DNA of 64,000 nt, from contig OZ025807.1 of assembly GCA_964019425.1 (NCBI GenBank), forward strand, positions 554,823 to 618,822, written 5' to 3'. The notes under the pieces were generated by a model, which saw only the letters and a list, made by a program, of their open reading frames with translations, searched no databases and had not been told where the DNA came from. The DNA is from Flectonema sp. DT1601. Lineage: Eukaryota; Euglenozoa; Diplonemea; Diplonemida; Diplonemidae. The translations under genes and the position numbers were made by a program. Of the stretch, positions 12,001 through 18,679 are shown piece by piece; position 1 is the first letter of the stretch, and the number at the start of each line of letters is the position of its first letter.

Positions 12001-13613
12001 TCAATAATGGAGAGGAGGCGGAGGCTTTCCTGAGAAGCACTGACCCAGAGTATAAGACAGCAGACAAGCCAGTAAAAGGCCCACGCAGAAATCGGCGGTA
12101 CGCGGTCCCGTGTGGACGGCGTCCAGGAACGTACAGCACATGGAGTGAAGCCTCACTGCAAGTGCTACGCTGTCCAGGTGGGAAGGTGAAGAAGCTTTGC
12201 ACGGACAGGAGAGCACGGGAGTACGTCGAAGAGCACAGAGCCACGAAAGGGTTAACGCAGCCAACACCACCACATCCAGCTGTGTACCTTTTCTTAGGCA
12301 AAACCGGAAGGGCGTGCCTGGTGCGGAGTGGCGGAGGACCAGTGATGAAGAAGTGGCATGAGACCACAGGAGAGGAAAAAGACCCCATGCTGGCCGCACT
12401 GGAATTGGCACTGGAATGGGTCACAGGGAAGGGCCTCCTGGAGGGACCCGTGGAAGTGCAAGCATACGCACCCTTGGAACAGTGGACGAGAGAACGGTGG
12501 GAGAAATTCGGGGCGATAAGTAGCGTGGTAAGGGCACGAGGACTAGTGTTGAGGCTGGCGGACCTACCTGTCGAAGTAAAGCACACAGCTTACCAGTGGG
12601 TGTGCCAAGTGATGACAGGCGAAACAGAGGTAGAACAGAAACCGAAGCCAGCGGAACCAGTCGAGGAGCCGAAGGAAGGATCGGCAGATCCCCACCATGG
12701 ACGTGAGCCCCGAATAGGATGGCGCCCAAGTGCGATCCATGAGCCTGAGGAGGGAGTGCGAGGACAGTCGGAACCGGAAGCGGCTTTTAGAGATTCGAAG
12801 AAGAGGGCGAAGATCGAGCTCATAGAATGGCACTCTGAAAAGCCCATCTATGAACTGTTCTACGCAGCAACACAGAGGGAGACGAGAACGTGTGTTGTAA
12901 GTGGCGGTGAAGTGATCCACATGTGGAGATTCCCCCTCAAGGAATGCTCGCCGAACCGCGAGGGTAAGGCGTTAGGGATCGGGATGGCGCAGCTGCTAAG
13001 TTACGGAGACGCAGTGAAGGAAATAGTGGCGTACGGCTCACTCGAGCACTCAGTAGAGTCACACCGACGATACATCGAGGTCTCGCAGAGAATGGCGCAT
13101 CGACTTGGATCAACGCTGAGGCTGGAGCGCCTGCCCCCCGAAGCCAGCGAAGAGGCCTACCGATGGGTGAGAGGTGAGGAAAAAGTCGGGAGGAGATTGT
13201 TAAAGTGGAAGGAGGAGAACGGTAAGGAAGTCTCACAGGCGGTAACAAGCACACACGAGAAAAATATTGTGCCTGAAACCACCACGGAGCCTACCATGGA
13301 CCATGACTCAGACAAGATGACGTCAGACTCGAGCTCGATCTGCTCCCCACCGACACAAGAAGACCGCCCCCCAGTAGGGATGTGTGGGTGCGGAAAGGAG
13401 ATACCGCAAGCAGCGATCAAGAATCCGGTGAAACACCCGACGAAGGGATGGTGTGATAGGTGTGGAGAGCGGATCGCGAAGGGAACGCGGGTAGTCATGT
13501 GCGTGAAGTGTGACTACGCTGAATGCTGCGGATTGTTGGAGAGATCGCGGCGTGGGAAAGAGAAGAGGAAAAGGAAATCACGGGGATCGCGATCGAAAAA
13601 CGATGCCATGTGA
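3..13613 (+). CDS. LINE A polyprotein: ZnF-OTU-ZnF-RT-RLE-USP-USP-viroplasmin-RNaseH-like-ZnF (5' partial)
   Basis: More than 4,500 codons are open without a stop, and the frame is still open at the window edge, so the true start lies outside. Domains by base position: Cys-rich unknown N-terminus; 29-residue tandem repeats 1167-3308; C2H2-like finger plus CGHC/HPRC knuckle near 3815-3990; OTU 4069-4440 (DGDCMFR, Cys near 4101; HYEAV, His near 4413); a second C2H2 plus CTMC/HPRC pair 4580-4790; RT about 5220-6450 (IDFENAFN 5815, QQGDP 5973, FLDDG 6070); CCHC and PD-(D/E)XK endonuclease 6990-7265 (KPADILV, AYDVTVIEV); a divergent USP-like domain 8232-9060 (GTCYAAA, GRHAM); a USP with canonical motifs 10802-11560 (GDSCYLN, GSGHYTSF, YQDDE); two viroplasmin-type modules 11890-12240; two RNase H-like folds 12273-12600 and 12837-13170; a terminal zinc finger 13378-13530 and a basic tail. 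The deubiquitinase calls rest on motifs. The RNase H-like folds lack the usual acidic residues, so activity is doubtful. Confidence 0.8.
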   Translation, partial: DFAGSTCVYGQLAVPFPTQTYDFSGTVAVDHEDAYNGANDGVQCIEKRYVAERYGNSRHFEWQRSTCAVNHSEEGRYDEELHCYWDLSLTPSQGGAERCSTSKTAHDTSPWCTFNGSSADYAGKESKDLDRSECRARMKCFRNSSALECLCAVTKHERYPTLDLVLFAHGVESVFDTFARHSHGSDGQRETQRVWNKLLPLNGGKTDMGQELVVELKGAQMEPSRFTDRDKRGSLLGRTPLGTSTGGMLSDKSSTGVGLCADSNSRGSMLQSDLQMAVDVFYQLTSEGKGEVVFVTDGRIYDPKEQQAERSELNTHGERMRVVDIVVRKIPRRALADYGAESMIKLVEPNLQDCSRRSQVDDILDGKELEVVPRSRREHSVLDQLAETEAGPGALTVSYSGSGHNVFGEGTAPGSCAEAGPGALMVSHSRSGHNGFGEGTAPVSYAEAGPGAFTVSYSGSRHNVFGEGTAPGSYAEAGPGAFTVLYSGSRHKVFGEGTVPAGCAEAGPGAITVSYSGSGRKVFGEGTAPGSYAEAGPGALTVSYSGSGHDVFGEGTAPVSYAEAGPGALTVSYSGSGHKVFGEGTAPVSYAEAGPGALTVSHSRSGHNVFGEGTAPGSYAEAGPGALTVSYSGSGHDVFGEGTAPVSYAEAGPGAFTVSHSRSGHNVFGEGTAPVSYAEAGPGALTVSHSRSGHNVFGEGTAPGSYAEAGPGALTVSYSGSGHDVFGEGTAPVSYAEAGPGAFTVSHSRSGHNVFGEGTAPGSYAEAGPGALTVSYSGSGHDVFGEGTAPVSYAEAGPGALTVSYSGSGHKVFGEGTAPVSYAEAGPGALTVSHSRSGHNVFGEGTAPGSYAEAGPGALTVSYSGSGHDVFGEGTAPVSYAEAGPGAFTVSYSGSGHKVFGEGTAPGSCAEAGPGALTVLYSGGRHKVLGEGTAPVSYAEAGPGAFTVLYSGGRHKVFGEGTAPGSCAEAGPGALTVLYSGSRHKVFGEGTAPVSYAEAGPGAFTVLYSGSRHKVFGEGTAPGSCAEAGPGALTVSYSGSGHNVIGEGAAPVGCAEAGPGALALVPYSRSRHNVFGEGAAPRRYAETGPREPTLVSYTRRGHSQSKTNRTLGAGRETASTRGPGMNTTMAHEQEYTKRWRAMLELEILRDMPGLGTHMATGILPSLACQKLEPTIWLFPQPKLVGCAGTNETERYQEEITQQVRGPNRASDRWRLSPPARWHKKQEKKREKARKTKSGGRTKEERAPEDEQSTSKPRSSCKQQPHEMRGGGASCPVCEWSGTENGLLAHIDGKHKGQLGQDQWADCGMKACGHCGRAMKGTASMHPRCRKLSSSREVEGEATPSTSIELQREFPRVSVTKTKGDGDCMFRAILLAKGEWNRRVGARVLRKRLAEYMRGEERTDQWFVNGLAKEDYAVRLENKGWGDNVALQVAADQMGVVIIVWEAGRLLKMLPLRRTEDIPLWIVLDKEHYEAVLQADAEMLNRVEERAEAVYVLKLSEQTAEEAAVRIGLGTGPSAGLRGSGPYYCPRGECSRSRAQRFEGYKNWGGLLGHLNKEHLLSDRPLTEAEQQAMGVRPCTMCGCLTGSSTGVHPRCREAMALDGGEEEVQNAPWPDEKELGELPSWEEIGAAQVVVPKKLDERLTMLWARALMATLQRIAQRNDPRAWKLLLMLPKACLGTPAVRKDEKGTETHKERLTSRLEGWLRGEYVAMWSTRAKRNKRRREKETTQGERYERCCALSRRGRYAQANKCLVSSGLAPNAPEVLAAMQTIHPSPMHEKIDLEGVRTGNTVVSPEEALASLKTFPKDTGAGPSGLSVELLKQACDTGLRGLMPTLCTTLELLVRGKVPYEAAPVLAGARLIALKKEPTGYRPIAVGESLRRWAWKIVLAKIRPKIPNLLKPGGQLGVAVPSGVEAVYAIVRDYARRNRGANKAILTIDFENAFNCVSRAVFLRELASTLPELLPLASWCYERPTSLFFEDTTIPSREGAQQGDPAGPLLFSLGIKSLLEGLKKMGLDGSLWFLDDGVLMGGVDELAKAYDYLVQKASSLGLKVKEAKCVFVPLRVGLEPKGGLEKVKQESEGNFTILKLPVGSGSYCKEYLLQYVTKLKKVSESLTMLPDRHVALTQLRYCHSYGKMVYLTRSMYLEDQRSGLADFDAVVRSVLRGLVGGDMDERAHLQAELPLREGGVGLRNCGRHAAAGRAASATATRKLCVELDAQYQVDPEEWSGVCKALTLETSEECDLDLDKVVRQRELSMKIDASLKTKMVNDLKGSGDRERLAHFRAVSMPRASAWLAEASDTGTVMPSQIFRTAIRAHLGLEVLQAGQLCKRCNAKLDPRGVHAGMCNRGATPTIRHNLVRDFLAKQARVTGMSVEMEPQRILDGGRKPADILVSEAVPGTTRNWTGRPAAYDVTVIEVCSQTSLSRGSHLDARRVIQAKEREKVKKYGEECSSKGIAFVPLVFTRDGAMNEAAAAFIKAISLRTRRPAEAWRALSKEISTTLAYSWARAVEDRGELLMGGDGAPISTDLPPIFKEDEWEDEIQDLVDKMGSIGEGPDESGRLLSEADRSVGRTTRPDAAPEIGQAARDSTQKAGNQREVQAPESGTRSTLQEPKELEQTHGGAGEPGEARTEEPSTEESGVGGRTPAEGPTPDRGNAITEPSRAEGPGPTTKETGRLPGAPVVKLVVSEGKPGSVPRFKGHGRDVMAQLERDMADLDITKRPLLSYEASGKQDDKWATSDVRGFENTRGTCYAAATVCSLIWATPLIGLMREKETADKTCVGGCLACVLWKMSKEDHPRLDGLMEETRVTIQDFTADTVRKEITRYSLAGGSPLAFLKQILNNLALKECAVWGGTLRSLFESRLKATHRCVCGFVRQEVQLSFMVLDPKTKPETAKIILLGGPLEEETKSPTICERCRSPNRDCTVQWRFAEMPPILFAKERVEQTTRAAFQVETESGPRSYVLTGSVCGNGRHAMTMVRTPRNRWACVSDERVRSKEGPGTGPLYWVYTRIEGTEGLLSEKLLSIDHRMRTSRALKPRPMDDKSGRARRWYFDQKTQVAKEAVVERREEPVLHVEKPRAEQPPSPSEPKPLEPASNGDIAKLTQETKEEPPVQTNRSKGDGGQQALPPPQLLKSEARSPERAEGSTTEPMRMDGSDQTKDVTEPSAGIGLHAGGNYSDTSLSLSEPPPVKPHGNVETLEPASNGDIAKLTQETKEAPPVQTNRSEGDGGQQAPPPPQLLKSEARSPERAEGSTTEPMRMDGSDQTKDVTEPSAGIGSHAGGNYSDTSLSLSEPPPVKPHENVERMPQGLSAVPLTLSKQPEDQDRRQAPPAPQQSVLKLQETGQDLLQVPVKVAERSKEPEAPPAVKEESNLPARNLSPPVSISTPSQDVRTPTQPLRDPEQGEPHALVKPTEGAQTQANGLVSEGAAPQKSRREPTEPKTSREQGLKLGFYATGPTTWETAPWEGEQDPEEAQQKREPLVPQEANAREEDREGYDEPTARGTDGEADVQMENYESQEGANSQELMEEVTGEIAETSEPLAYGMDEGGDILMEDCEPESNLFCTRVAPAAPCLGSRGPDVTEPQSQGGGTNIQTRTTWMEGLTNLGDSCYLNATLQALLKGSHVDFQRARNTPHVCGTRCTVCALALVQGGGSQGEITRITREWMGRGQQDAHGALLHIVSDLQERARPGDLLANAFTCMVAVERTCICCGGGSQSIELDCGLILRGWDLQSALESTTIPQDYVCGLCGTGSLQERRILMEAPETMIVCIVNENATKMALGEQVSMRNSKIQADYRVSAVVVHQGCLGSGHYTSFTLSPGGWRYQDDEVERATSWREVLSSVPYVLFLRRQATKEMFCANEVPMMPRLAPQVVRVTPPEQHGMEGRDYRQVNSEMLIRPGTQKSRTQCEVPQSTRTQNPPNLLRTVKTLGRCEKKNATRVTIRAHTTKGQRSQPATRMESKFKLYAISKGRGRTTIVNSWAEAEKQTKGLSCAVYQGFNNGEEAEAFLRSTDPEYKTADKPVKGPRRNRRYAVPCGRRPGTYSTWSEASLQVLRCPGGKVKKLCTDRRAREYVEEHRATKGLTQPTPPHPAVYLFLGKTGRACLVRSGGGPVMKKWHETTGEEKDPMLAALELALEWVTGKGLLEGPVEVQAYAPLEQWTRERWEKFGAISSVVRARGLVLRLADLPVEVKHTAYQWVCQVMTGETEVEQKPKPAEPVEEPKEGSADPHHGREPRIGWRPSAIHEPEEGVRGQSEPEAAFRDSKKRAKIELIEWHSEKPIYELFYAATQRETRTCVVSGGEVIHMWRFPLKECSPNREGKALGIGMAQLLSYGDAVKEIVAYGSLEHSVESHRRYIEVSQRMAHRLGSTLRLERLPPEASEEAYRWVRGEEKVGRRLLKWKEENGKEVSQAVTSTHEKNIVPETTTEPTMDHDSDKMTSDSSSICSPPTQEDRPPVGMCGCGKEIPQAAIKNPVKHPTKGWCDRCGERIAKGTRVVMCVKCDYAECCGLLERSRRGKEKRKRKSRGSRSKNDAM
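1167..3308 (+). repeat. 87-bp in-frame tandem repeat array, about 24-25 units
   Basis: About 24 near-identical 87-bp units encode a 29-residue motif that begins EAGPGA and ends FGEGTAP plus four residues. The array starts at 1167. The last full unit is one codon longer, and a degenerate 25th unit ends near 3308. Internal variants (YSGSGHD, HSRSGHN, YSGSRHK) recur in alternating blocks, which suggests expansion by duplication of multi-unit blocks. Because 87 is a multiple of 3, the opposite strand also stays open here over about 700 codons. I take that as a by-product and not a gene. Confidence 0.95.
9278..9919 (+). repeat. 321-bp direct duplication inside LINE A frame
   Basis: Two adjacent copies of a 321-bp (107-codon) segment start at about 9278 and 9599. 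They encode a Pro/Glu/Ser-rich linker that begins with LEPASNGDIAKLTQETKE. The copies differ at only a handful of bases, so the duplication is recent. The segment lies in the linker between the divergent USP-like domain and the canonical USP domain. Confidence 0.93.
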
Positions 13614-13842
13614 GAAGCATGAAACGGAAAGTGAATGAACGGAAAAAATTAAATGTAAAGAAGTGAACTTGTAAAAAATGTAAAGAAGCAAACATGTTAA
13701 AAGAAAAATGAAAAAAAAAAAAAAAAGAAGAGTGAAAAGGAAGACAGAGTTGTATGTAAACTGTATGTAAATGTAAGAAGAAAGAAAAAACACGCAGGAA
13801 GTGGGAGTGCAACCATCAGCGCAAACACAACCACAAATATTG

Positions 13843-13930
13843 TTTTTTTTTTTTTTTCCTTTTTCTTTTCTTCGCTTCGGCGACAGATATGGTAGGACCT
13901 AGAAAACCGGCCCAAAACTTGTGTTGCAGT
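13843..13930 (-). mobile_element. short inverted 3' fragment of a LINE C-like element
   Basis: Read on the minus strand, this piece ends in a small hairpin (TCGC-CGAA-GCGA) followed by an A-rich tail, which is the T-run 13843-13857 on the + strand. A short stretch at about 13890-13912 resembles the reverse complement of the ACCGGTTTTCTCAACTACC segment near 33822-33840, which belongs to the LINE C 3' UTR family. I see it as a severely 5'-truncated minus-strand insertion just behind LINE A. The left boundary is the T-run; the other boundary is unclear. Confidence 0.4.
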
Positions 13931-14033
13931 TTATCTTTTTAGCGCACACTCATGTAACATAAGGATCGCTGGTTCCGAGGGTTTGCTCTCCTGCCATACT
14001 TGCCTCTCACCTCCCTCAAAAAAAACGTCCGTA

Positions 14034-17000
14034 CAGTGCCTGCTGAAGGGCACGGCACTGACACAAGTGCTGACGGGGAAGGAGGAAGTGGGGATGTCGG
14101 GCCTCCTGAGTGGAGTGGTCAAAGGGAGTGGGGAGTGCCTGGAGAAGCTGTCCGAGATGTTCGACCCGCTACAAGACAGGCGGCAGGGGGAGGTAGTAGG
14201 AACCCTGACGTCCATAGTAGACGCCCTGTTGGAGGAGAAGAAAGAGGTGTGCGAACCGTTGTTCTCGGCAGTACAGCTGAAACAGCTGGTCTGCACGGGA
14301 TGTGCGGACGCCTCCGGATCGACGGATGAGTTGACGCTGATCCCACTGTGTGGCCGTACACCACAAGTGAGGCTTCAGCCGACGAAGGAGAGAGTCGAGC
14401 GGTCCTGCGAGAAGCTGTGCGGCAGCAATGAGGCCACGCTGGAAGAGAGTTTCGCCTCGCTCCCAAGCTCCTTGATCTTCCAGAGAGACAAGCAGGACAC
14501 GCAAGGGTCCTTGGGATGGGAAGAGCGCTTCCAGGTGCAGGTCGGGGAGAGGGTGATGACGTACCAGCAAACGGGAGCGATCGCACACCTCGGGAGTGAC
14601 AACGCGGGGCATTACGTGTCATACACGTGGGACGGAGTAGGCTGGCAGAAGCAAGACGACAAGGCAATAAGCCAAGTGTCGACAGAGGAGATCCACGGGA
14701 CGAAACCAGTAGTAGTGGTCTACTCGAGGGTGGAGGGATCGACCCAAGAGGACGTCGGGGTGCCGGTGAGATGGATTCCGGTGGCGAACAAGGACCGGAT
14801 GGAGGTACGCGAGGCACCGCCGTCGGAGGAGGACACCGCGGGGTACACGTCCAGGGAAGAGGCGGAGTGTGTCCTCCGGACGCGAGTAGTAGGGGGGCAG
14901 ACGCAGCGCAAGCTGCTCTTACTGGTATCGAGCGTCTGGAACGCGGAGATGGAGAAGCTGGGGGCGGCAGCATGCCTGATACACATGGGAACGCTCGACA
15001 GGAGGTTCACGTGGTCGGGCTGCCTACCGACATGGGACGAAGCGACTGCGGAGTACGTGGCAGCGCTGCTAGGGCTCAACGCGATCAGGGAGAGATCGCA
15101 ACTGCTGGGGGGTGAGACACAGATCGAGGTGGTCACACCGCAGCAGGGGTGGGGAGCCGAGCAGCAGGAGGCGCTGAAGTTGGTAGCGCTCCCGTCGGTG
15201 ATAGAACACCAGGTGACGGAAAGCTCACGAGGGGTGGAGAACCTGGCCCTCTGGGAAGCGGAATCGGCGGCATGGGACGAGCCGGTGGAACTCTCGGAGG
15301 ACGGGCTCGACTACTTGGTGATCGAGCTGGAGATGAATCTGGGGCTGTCCCAATTGAGGGGAAAGGCGGTGGAACCGGATGAATCCCAGTCGCTCCCAGG
15401 AGGGTCGACGGCATCAGGCGAAGACAGACCACGAGCCGAAGCGCCAGCCCAGGTGGAAGCGCAGACGACGGAAGCACAAGGAGCGGAAGCAGTAGGGCTG
15501 AGAGACGAGCCAGCACAGGAAGTGGGACAACCTGAGGAAAAAGAGCCCCCATCCCCCGACCCCCCGTCGAAGGAGGAGAAGCTGTATGCGGTGGCGGTGG
15601 GATGGAAACCGGGAGTGTATGCATCGTGGGAGGAGGCGAAGGCACAGACGGAAGGGTGCCCGAATGCGACACACCAGAGTTTCTCCTCCAGGAAGGAGGC
15701 GGACAGGTTCGTAGAGAGGTGGCAGCCGGAGACCAGGGAACCGACCCGGGCCACGGAGGGAGTCAGCCCACGCAAGTGGTACGCAGTGGCGAGGGGCAGG
15801 GCGGTAGGCCTGTTCCAATGCTGGAACGAGGCGAACTCGATGGTGTCAGGCTACGCGGCGGCGAGACACAAGAGTTTCGCAAGCAAGGGGGAGGCGGAGG
15901 GATACCTCCGAACCCACCTGCTGGGGGAGGTGGTTGGCGAAGTAGGGACGAGGTACACCTTGGTGTACGCATGCGAGGAAGACCCGGTAACGGGCCGTCT
16001 GGGGGCGGCGGCGAGCTGGTTGGACACACACCGTTTCGAGGTGTTGGGCACATGGTCAGCTGGCCTGCCAGCGGGAGACACACACTGGGGGCGATACTTC
16101 GCAGCCCTGGTGGGGCTGGTAGCGGCCAAGGCGTGTGGAGGCCTCGTCCCAGCGGAGGCATCCCTGCTGCTGCGAGGAAGCACGACACACTGGTCGACGG
16201 ACCAGAGAGAGGTGCTGGAGGAGGCGGAGTTGATGGGGAGGCGTACGACGCTGGTGGAGATGCCAGAGAGGATGAGAACACACGCGACGGAGGAGGCTGA
16301 AAAAGCGGCGAAGGAGGGCTCGACCTCAGTGACGGAAGCCGTGATGAAGGTTTTCACAGAGGGGGCAAAGAACTGCCTGGGACACGGGACACAGACGGGT
16401 CCCTTCACGGTGCGGTGGGAGGGAAGACAACTGCGTCTGGAACCCCAGTACACAGAAGAGGGGACGGGATCGTCAGGCGGCCGAGAGTCGGTGGAAGGAG
16501 AAGACGCGAGGGTAGAGGGCCGAGACGAGCAGAGCCCGGTCCCAACCCCGAAGGGGGCCGTGCAAAGGGTAGAGGCGGGAGTCCTGGAGTTGAGCTCGGA
16601 AGGGTCGGAGGGAGATGACGATAGATCATCCTCCCCAGCGACAGGGCAGGACGAAGGGAACGGTTCCATGTCGGGAGGCTCCTTGGGGAGTCCAGGGACG
16701 TCGGACATGGAAGTAGAAGAACAGACGGACGAAAGGGACCAGTCAGTAGACCCGTCGGCAGCAGAGACCTCAGGCGAAAACCATCACCTGGCCGAGGACC
16801 TGCAAGCCGAGAAGGGGGACGAGCTGGACGAGACGTCCCACCACTCAGGAGAGCCACCGTCGTCAGACGGCATGGACGGAGTGGAGGGGTTGGAGGACCT
16901 GGAAGACTCACAGTCGGAGACGGAAGTCGACGGAGAAAATGTGACGGAAGGGTCAGTAGTCCAGTACGTCGAGGAGACGTCAGAGGACGTGGTCCAGGTG

Positions 17001-17948
17001 GCAGAGTCGGACACAGAGGAGGAGGGATCGTCAGACTCCCAAATGACCATGACGGTCGATGAACAGGAATGGGAAGAGGGAGCGGCGCCCGAGGGGAACG
17101 CAGGTCAGATGGCCTGGATGCTGGGACTACACCCAGAAGGGGGGAACGCGGAAACACGACGGGAGGGCCAATCGGAGCCCCTTTCAAAGCTGGTGAACTC
17201 AGGCGAAACAAAACCAATGGCCGAGAGATCCAGTTTGGGGGCGAAGATGGGACCACGCGCAGTGGGTAGTGACGGGAGCGGGGAAGACGCAGAGAGATCG
17301 CCGGGCACGGTGTCGACACCGAGCACGAGAGGGAGGACGAAGTACAGAAAGGGAATGGAGGAGGAGAGGGAGGAGTGTGTGTCGCCGAAGACAAATACGG
17401 GAAGGGGACGCACGAGAGGCCGGAAGGCAAAGACGGGGGCAAAGGGGGCCGGAAAGGAGGACCCAAGTCCGCAGGTGTCGCAGGCGGAAATGGGAGAGTC
17501 CACCCCGAGCTCAGGTGAACGGCAGGCGAGGAGGAGGTACAGGAAGGGAGAAGAGAGGGAGAGGATAGAGGTTCTCTCCCCAGACCCGAGCAGGAAAGCG
17601 AAGAGGAAGAGACGCAAGCAGAAGGAACCGGAGCCAGTGGAGGGCACCACGAGGGAACAGGCGCCGCGGAGTTACAACAGGAAACCCACACTGCGTCGGG
17701 TAGGTAAGGGAGACACACCCGACACAATGGGGTACGCACACGGGCCCCCGGGCTCCCTGACCTCGTTCACGGACGTGGGCGTACGCCCGGAGCCGGCGGA
17801 ACGAGACGGACAAGGTGTGGCAGGAGCAGAGTTGGTCACAAGGTCGTCGTCACAGAGTGAGAAAAGCACCCAAGGAGAGATGAGGGAGAGAGAAGGGGAT
17901 CCAACGCGAAGGGTCCTGGACTTCTCGTCGAAAGGGGGAAGGCGCTAA
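14034..17948 (+). CDS. LINE B polyprotein fragment: partial USP, RNase H-like and viroplasmin-like modules
   Basis: The frame is open from 13983 and ends at 17948. The first residues come from flanking DNA and are not part of the element; element similarity starts near 14034. Domains: USP missing its Cys box, with the His box at about 14610 (NAGHYVSYT) and the QDDK segment following (14034-14730); an RNase H-like fold 14860-15220; two viroplasmin-type modules at 15578-15724 (YAVAVGWKPGVYASWEEA) and 15773-15920; a second RNase H-like fold 15950-16310; then a long acidic Ser/Glu-rich tail and a Lys/Arg-rich C-terminus. No terminal zinc finger is visible, unlike A and C. The fragment cannot be a working deubiquitinase without the Cys box. 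It has no initiator of its own and is probably not expressed. Confidence 0.75.
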   Translation, partial: QCLLKGTALTQVLTGKEEVGMSGLLSGVVKGSGECLEKLSEMFDPLQDRRQGEVVGTLTSIVDALLEEKKEVCEPLFSAVQLKQLVCTGCADASGSTDELTLIPLCGRTPQVRLQPTKERVERSCEKLCGSNEATLEESFASLPSSLIFQRDKQDTQGSLGWEERFQVQVGERVMTYQQTGAIAHLGSDNAGHYVSYTWDGVGWQKQDDKAISQVSTEEIHGTKPVVVVYSRVEGSTQEDVGVPVRWIPVANKDRMEVREAPPSEEDTAGYTSREEAECVLRTRVVGGQTQRKLLLLVSSVWNAEMEKLGAAACLIHMGTLDRRFTWSGCLPTWDEATAEYVAALLGLNAIRERSQLLGGETQIEVVTPQQGWGAEQQEALKLVALPSVIEHQVTESSRGVENLALWEAESAAWDEPVELSEDGLDYLVIELEMNLGLSQLRGKAVEPDESQSLPGGSTASGEDRPRAEAPAQVEAQTTEAQGAEAVGLRDEPAQEVGQPEEKEPPSPDPPSKEEKLYAVAVGWKPGVYASWEEAKAQTEGCPNATHQSFSSRKEADRFVERWQPETREPTRATEGVSPRKWYAVARGRAVGLFQCWNEANSMVSGYAAARHKSFASKGEAEGYLRTHLLGEVVGEVGTRYTLVYACEEDPVTGRLGAAASWLDTHRFEVLGTWSAGLPAGDTHWGRYFAALVGLVAAKACGGLVPAEASLLLRGSTTHWSTDQREVLEEAELMGRRTTLVEMPERMRTHATEEAEKAAKEGSTSVTEAVMKVFTEGAKNCLGHGTQTGPFTVRWEGRQLRLEPQYTEEGTGSSGGRESVEGEDARVEGRDEQSPVPTPKGAVQRVEAGVLELSSEGSEGDDDRSSSPATGQDEGNGSMSGGSLGSPGTSDMEVEEQTDERDQSVDPSAAETSGENHHLAEDLQAEKGDELDETSHHSGEPPSSDGMDGVEGLEDLEDSQSETEVDGENVTEGSVVQYVEETSEDVVQVAESDTEEEGSSDSQMTMTVDEQEWEEGAAPEGNAGQMAWMLGLHPEGGNAETRREGQSEPLSKLVNSGETKPMAERSSLGAKMGPRAVGSDGSGEDAERSPGTVSTPSTRGRTKYRKGMEEEREECVSPKTNTGRGRTRGRKAKTGAKGAGKEDPSPQVSQAEMGESTPSSGERQARRRYRKGEERERIEVLSPDPSRKAKRKRRKQKEPEPVEGTTREQAPRSYNRKPTLRRVGKGDTPDTMGYAHGPPGSLTSFTDVGVRPEPAERDGQGVAGAELVTRSSSQSEKSTQGEMREREGDPTRRVLDFSSKGGRR

Positions 17949-18679
17949 GGACTCCACGAAGGAGGTCTCAAGAGTCGAGGAAAAGACAGAGCCAAGACCC
18001 CAGAGCCAACCCAAAACACATGGTAGAGGACGAGGGAGAACAAGAGCGGGTGCGAGGTTAGAAACGTGACCAAAGCCCCCGCGAAGCAGGAGACACAACC
18101 TGCAACCAGACCCCCCCAAAAGAAAAAAAAACCCCGGTCAACGAGGCAAACTCGGACCAAAACATGCTTTTCACCCCCCCCAGGAAACACCGACCAGTGG
18201 AGCCAAAGGCCGCACACATATTATAAAAATCAAAGGCCGCCCCCCAACCCAAGAAAAGGATGAAAAACTTTCAAGCGAAAAAACTTGACGTCCGTACGCC
18301 CCAGAGATCAAAGGACGGACGACTCACACCCCCTTCTTTCGCCCCATTTTATTTACTGGTACAGCGACAAATGTAAAGCTGGGTAGACGACGAATTATCT
18401 TTTGTGCACAGAGACAAGGGGTCCATGAGAACAAAGGATCAAGAGAAGAAGTGCACATTCCCCATCCCAAACCCAGAAACATGAGAACTCATTAAATTGA
18501 AGGGTCATGTCTTTTCAAGTCGAAAAATGCTTAAATGCTAAAGAAGACTGTCGTCCCCAGCTCGCGGGTTTTCCCTGTCGCTGTATGTCGAGACAACGAT
18601 CAGAGTCAGTAGAAAGATTGTACAAATTTGTTGTATAATGAGAAAGGACAAAGAGAGTAGTTTCCATTTTATCTTCCCG
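17949..18679 (+). other. 3' UTR of LINE B
   Basis: This non-coding tail lies between the stop codon and the A49 run. The segment 18195-18679 is present again, reverse-complemented, at 33108-33612, with scattered differences and a distinct last 50 bases. That repetition identifies it as element sequence and not host spacer. Nothing else is recognised in it. Confidence 0.8.

Larger units (their letters stand above)
1..13841 (+). mobile_element. LINE A: giant non-LTR retrotransposon with restriction-like endonuclease (5' end outside window)
   Basis: This is a non-LTR retrotransposon of the site-specific endonuclease type. It has one open frame from the window edge to 13613, followed by an A-rich 3' UTR with an A16 run at 13711-13726. 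There are no long terminal repeats, integrase or protease of LTR kind. The domain order is zinc fingers, OTU, RT, CCHC plus PD-(D/E)XK endonuclease. That order recalls the R2/NeSL/Utopia group, some of which carry Ulp1- or OTU-type cysteine proteases. The long C-terminal half with USP and RNase H-like modules goes beyond what I know for that group. The exact 3' end is uncertain: it may be the A-run near 13726 or just before the T-run at 13843. The long intact frame suggests a recent insertion. The + strand is strongly purine-rich and GC-rich compared with the host DNA after 34 kb. Confidence 0.85.

Noticed and set aside
16405-17739. 444-codon minus-strand frame opposite the acidic tail of LINE B
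   Set aside because: Antisense of Glu/Gly/Ser-rich sequence gives Pro/Leu/Ser-rich frames automatically.
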